DNA of 64,000 nt, from assembly GCA_020081605.1 (NCBI GenBank), contig JAHREC010000045.1, positions 1 to 64,000 of the forward strand, read 5' to 3'. The notes beneath the pieces were generated by a model, which was not told the origin of the DNA, made no database searches, and was given only the letters and a program-made list of their open reading frames with translations. This document shows positions 60,801-64,000 of this stretch, piece after piece (position 1 is the stretch's first letter; each line of letters opens with the position of its first letter). This stretch comes from Albifimbria verrucaria. Its lineage: Eukaryota > Ascomycota > Sordariomycetes > Hypocreales > Stachybotryaceae. Made by a program: the position numbers and the translations under genes.

Positions 60801-63800
60801 TTCATAGCAGTGATGGAATTGCCTCCAAGGTAAATAAAGCTATCATTCACTCCGATGGATTCTTGAGGTAAACCAAGCACCTTGGCCCATATCTCTTGCA
60901 CCCGTCTCTCCGCATTTGTTCTTGGTTGTTGTTTCGGGCCCTGCGCAGAGCTGTTGACCTGACTCAACTGAGTAGTAGACAAGGATGATCCTAGTTCTCG
61001 CAGCTTGGCACGATCTGTCTTCCCAGTGGCCGTGGTGGGCATCGCTGGTACAGAAACAATGGCATTCGGCATCATACAACTTGGTAGCTTCTCAGCGAGT
61101 TTGCTCCTAACATCGGCAGGTATAGGGATTAGTTTGGATGTGTCATTCTCCACGTCTTGCAGCTCGCTGTCTGGTTGCAGGAACACTACCAATATCGCTT
61201 CGGCGTTCTCTCCTTGTGGCACAATAACGTCCACCACCACATGTTTAAGCCCGGGCATGCTTTCTTGTACCACCTGTTCAATTTCGCCAGGTTCGACTCT
61301 TTGGCCACGTATCTTCAGTTGGGCATCTTTACGGCCAACGAATGATAAAGTTCCATCCTGGTGATAACGAACCAGATCGCCCGTCTTATACAGGCGGCCG
61401 TGACGTCCTGATCGTCCCGAGGCACCTCGGACTAGCCATGCTGGATCTGTAATGAACACCTCAGCTGTTCTGGCTATATCACCTAAGTAACCACGGCCAA
61501 CAATTGGACCTTCAAGTAACAGTTCGCCGATGATTCCTGGCGGCACAAGGGAATCATGATTTTCTGGATCAACAACCCAAGTTACAGACCCGAACCCTTT
61601 TCCTATCTGGGTCAGTGCCTGATGATTCGACTGTTCGTATTGAATTGTGCTGATATTGCATTCAGCGGGCCCGTAAGCATTTATAACCTTGACATTTGGC
61701 CACCATCGGTCTATGTCGTCTGAGTTGACGGCTTCTCCTGCGAATATAAGAGTTTCAAGCCGAGGTAAAGTAGACGGGTCTAGAAGCCGTGCTACTGACG
61801 GCGTCAAATTGACAATAGTGACATTCATATCTGCCATGGCTCTGCCTGGATCGTTCTGACGGTCCTTCTCAGCTGGAATGCACAAGCATCCTCCAGTAGT
61901 CAGGGTGGCAAAAACATTATGAACTGATATATCAAATGCATATGATGCAAAGTCAAATACTCGCGAGTCTTTATTGAAACCAAGAAGCTCGGATTGATAT
62001 CGCAGGCCGGAACAAAAGTTACTGTGGGATAGAATTACTCCTTTCGGGGTGCCTGTGGTACCGGATGTGAAGACAGCAAACATTGGTGCAGATGGAGAAA
62101 GAGAATTTGGAAGATCTACACCAGCCTGCCAGTCGTCGATTGTCTTGTGACTGACCTCGACCACCTTATCTGAAAGTCTCGAACTCAGTTCGAGGTTGCT
62201 GGAAGAAGAAATAAGGAAGGGTGCATTAACCTGCGCCACAATAGTTTGAAGACGTGATTCAGGCAGCGAGGGATCGAGCAAAACAAAGGCTCCATGTGCC
62301 CTGAGCACGGCAAGCATAGCAACAGAGGTCCACATTGACTTATCGAAGCACAGGGGTACCAGAGAACTTGGACGAATCCCCATATCCAAGAGCCGAGTTC
62401 CTAATCGCTGAGAAAGTTGCTCGAGTTCTAGATATGACAGCTCGCCGTCCCAGGCGCATATAGCGGGTGCGCTGGGTTGTAACTCGACTCTTTTTGTTAC
62501 TACTTCATGCACGCACACATCCACTGGTTCAGGAGGGGTTCCATTCCACTGCCAGATTTGTTGAATGTCTTGTGGTGTCAAAGCGCCAATCTCGGACAAG
62601 ACAACATCTCCTTGAGGTTTATTCAGCTGCTTCATCACGAACTCGAGCCTGTTCAAGAGATTGGTAACCTCCCATGACTGAATGGCCCTGGAATCGAAAC
62701 TGGCCTTGACATCTAGGTGGCTTGTCGCGAGTTGTATTTCCAACATGAGCGCATACGTGTTGAACCATCGTTGATCGGTCGCCGTGGACTCGTCCCTCGT
62801 CTGCTGTGAGCTTCTGCCCCAACATCTCTCTGAGGTTGAATGACTAGGAGTGTCTGGAAGTCACATGCCTCTTTGCAGGCAGGAGAGATCTGAGCAATGA
62901 AATGTAAACCGGCTTGCTCAAATGGCATCATATTAGTAGCTTGTTGCTGAATTGCTTCAAGGTATTCTGTCACAGGTAGGTCACCAGCCAGTCTTACCCG
63001 GATAGGGACGGTGGCGAATGTTGGAGCAATCATTTCATCGATACCAGCCACAGGCGCATTTCGTCCAGATACTGTGGCCCCGAAAACAACGTCTGTGGAA
63101 TTGGTCATATGTCCCATCAATAGTGCCCACGCGGCACGAATGACAGCTGGTACTGTGATGCCAAGTTCCTGATTCTGCACAAAAGAGACGCGATGATGTA
63201 TGACTCCATCAGTTAAAGGTTGATCAACCAGAGGTGGTAGCCTTGGGAACACGGTGAATGTGTCGTCAGCTAGAGCATCAGACCAATAACCGACTAAGCG
63301 TTTCTCATCTTGTTCCTTGATATGTTTGATGAATGATTGAAACTGAGGCCCAGGTGTAATCTCCTCGCCCAAAGACAACTTGCGCAGTGCCTCTGTTATG
63401 AGACCCATTGACCAACCATCGTAAAGTGCATGGTGAATGGTCCATATGAGCCATCTAGTCTTGCCTGTGCCATCTTTTATTAGCGCGTAGCGTGTGAGAG
63501 GCTGGCCCAAATCCATTGATTGCTCCTGATCAAAGTTGATATACTGATCTAGATTGTCTCCACTGAGCCAAGAAACTTGCTCATCAAGGACTATTTGCAA
63601 GAGGCCAAAAGTATCATGTAGGGCGAACCTGGTGCGTAGAATCGGCAAGGCACGCGAAAGGCGCTCCCATACGCTGCGAATTTCCTCAACGCTGGAACTA
63701 GGCTCGAGCTCAATGACACTCTGCGCAATATAGTTGCCAGTGTTTCTCGAAGTCAGTGCTATGAGGCCCTCTTGGAGGGGCGTACATGGGTAGGCATCTT

Positions 63801-64000
63801 GGATGCTTTCCTGTCTTATGTTGTAAGTGCTGGAAAGGCTAGATATGATCGAAGAAGAGTCAACGCCGCCACCTAGAAGAGAAAATGGAGCGATGTGGGC
63901 CTTGGTATGGTTGATGATCTGATAGCTATGTTTGGCAAGATCACACAGGGTTGGGTACCGGAATATATCTGTGACTGCCAGTTGGATCCCAATCCTGCGC
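54838..64000 (-). CDS. Nonribosomal peptide synthetase, C-terminal part (T-C-A-T-C-A-M-T-C), frameshifted
   Basis: A continuous coding signal runs from the right edge of the window to the TAA at 54838, so the 5' end lies beyond 64000. Reading 5' to 3' the domains are T (partial), C, A, T, C, A with inserted N-methyltransferase, T and a terminal C. The enzyme would activate and join amino or hydroxy acids on thiolation arms, N-methylate the last unit and release the chain through the terminal C domain, probably by cyclisation. There is no thioesterase or reductase. Frame breaks occur near 62792 (GGG), 60553 (CCCC), 58172, about 57380-57290 and 57228 (TTTTT); each repairs to canonical motif text. 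The final T-C-A-T-C-A-M-T-C order resembles enniatin/beauvericin-type cyclodepsipeptide synthetases, except that the last T is single. No tailoring genes are adjacent on the left; the cluster may extend to the right. Confidence 0.9.
54850..56160 (-). other. NRPS: terminal condensation-like domain (C_T)
   Basis: DAVNDIYPMASMQERSIDL opens the domain. The active-site box is RLSHAQYDGVC near 55722, with Ser in place of the first His, as in fungal terminal C domains that release the chain by cyclisation. VVYGHLVAGRNSAIPEVEEI and CCLNIVPVRVNL follow. It ends at the TAA at 54838 and is unbroken. Confidence 0.85.
56230..56445 (-). other. NRPS: thiolation domain T2
   Basis: IWANVLKIEAKTIGLDDSFF then QLEGDSITAMKVV, with the phosphopantetheine Ser near 56331. 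The usual GGDS is EGDS. Only one T precedes the last C domain, unlike the twin T domains of known cyclodepsipeptide synthetases. Confidence 0.87.
56667..57930 (-). other. NRPS: N-methyltransferase domain inserted in A2
   Basis: FVGWTSMYDGSQIDKTEMNE, then the SAM-binding motif NVLEIGTGSGMILFNM near 57680, IGFEPSQRAIEFV and DLVILNSVVQYFP. Three single-base breaks between about 57380 and 57228 separate GDIRSYALY, EFVAVRSTHIAGQDAKR and DPAFFTGLANRFPDR. The domain would N-methylate the residue loaded by A2, using S-adenosylmethionine. Confidence 0.85.
58020..59300 (-). other. NRPS: adenylation domain A2 (N-terminal part to A8)
   Basis: LTYSELDRVSDVLAQWL, then VMFTSGSTGQPKGVMVEHSS (A3), FDMSTWEIF (A4), INGYGPTENTF (A5) and, after a break near 58172, YRTGDYVRIRPADGQLEYLG and KVRGHRIELGEIE (A7-A8). 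The methyltransferase is inserted after A8 and the A10 motif (NDNGKIDRRKL) returns near 56500. The hand-read pocket D-M-W-I-L-G-G-F-A-K is tentative. Confidence 0.86.
59310..60649 (-). other. NRPS: condensation domain C2
   Basis: Starts SFAQERLWFMDQLHPG and MPFSMRLRGP. A one-base loss in a CCCC run near 60553 interrupts it. It continues LRLDALEAALLALEQRHDTL, then the catalytic MHHIISDGWSID near 60275, GFFVNIQCIRTEI and HQHVPFERIV-type text (NQHVPFERIV). The motif is intact. Confidence 0.88.
60709..60919 (-). other. NRPS: thiolation domain T1
   Basis: IWAKVLGLPQESIGVNDSFI then YLGGNSITAMK, with the phosphopantetheine-bearing Ser at about 60817 (GGNSI, usually GGDSI or GGHSI). Confidence 0.88.
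60990..62580 (-). other. NRPS: adenylation domain A1
   Basis: Core motifs run from LSYLELEQLS to FTSGTTGTPKG (A3, near 62071), FDISVHNVF (A4), INAYGPAECNIS (A5), YKTGDLVRYHQDG (A7), GRKDAQLKIRGQRVEPGEIE (A8) and ATGKTDR (A10). A hand alignment to the gramicidin synthetase pocket gives D-I-H-N-I-A-A-I-S-K; I cannot match it to a known substrate. Unbroken. Confidence 0.9.
62600..63815 (-). other. NRPS: condensation domain C1
   Basis: Begins IQDAYPCTPLQEGLIAL and has the catalytic HHxxxDG as IHHALYDGWS near 63435, then VVFGATVSGRNAPV and MIAPTFATVPIRV. A one-base break near 62792 lies in its C-terminal half. The motif is intact, so it should be active. Confidence 0.88.
63880..64000 (-). other. 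NRPS: thiolation domain end (T0, partial)
   Basis: The text IGIQLAVTDIFRYPTLCDLA is the typical C-terminal half of a T domain (helix after the phosphopantetheine Ser, which lies beyond the window edge). It shows that at least one more module precedes. Confidence 0.75.

Noticed and set aside
1..64000. tRNA, rRNA, riboswitch, bacterial operon or phage features
   Set aside because: None could be read in the sequence; the intron structure and gene families are those of a filamentous fungus.

Overview
The window is a chromosome end of a filamentous ascomycete, most likely a sordariomycete and plausibly Hypocreales. It starts with a true telomere of CCCTAA repeats. Its genes carry short (56-129 bp) GT..AG introns with GTAAGT/GTGAGT/GTATGT donors and CTAAC/CTGAC-like branch sites. 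It holds fungal-only families (HET proteins, a Pth11-like rhodopsin GPCR relic, a multimodular NRPS). AT-rich blocks and CAA/CAG to TAA/TAG stops look like repeat-induced point mutation (RIP).

Layout. 0-2 kb: telomere and subtelomeric tandem repeats. 2-11 kb: two divergent secreted-protein genes, a subtelomeric gene of unknown function, an RNase H pseudogene, a broken secreted-protein gene and a GT31 glycosyltransferase. 11-18 kb: two large co-oriented genes, one encoding a DGQHR (ParB/DndB-like) domain. 18.5-22.85 kb: a 184-bp MITE-like element, microsatellites and a 3.8-kb AT-rich block ending in four TTAGGG repeats of opposite orientation to the terminal telomere. 22.9-29.8 kb: a graveyard holding an unknown gene, a copper amine oxidase and a divergent pair of large-gene relics. 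29.8-34.7 kb: a HET gene with C-terminal WW-like repeats and a retroelement remnant. 35-40 kb: a secreted H-type lectin gene, another AT-rich block and a GMC oxidoreductase. 42-45 kb: translation factor eEF1B-alpha (five exons) and an alpha/beta hydrolase. 45-54 kb: GPCR relic, a cysteine-rich gene of unknown function, a second HET relic and a GPI-anchored protein. 54.8-64 kb: the 3' part of an NRPS (T-C-A-T-C-A-M-T-C) running off the right edge.

How it fits together. This is a typical fungal accessory compartment: secreted proteins, self/non-self recognition genes, secondary metabolism and dying duplicates. The housekeeping eEF1B gene is the exception. Nearly every long gene, including eEF1B, is split by one-base frameshifts, many in homopolymers, with conserved motifs intact on both sides. 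I read most of these as uncorrected assembly indels. Genes with in-frame stops or lost segments are called pseudogenes. Exon joins and domain calls were made by hand from the sequence; no database search was run.
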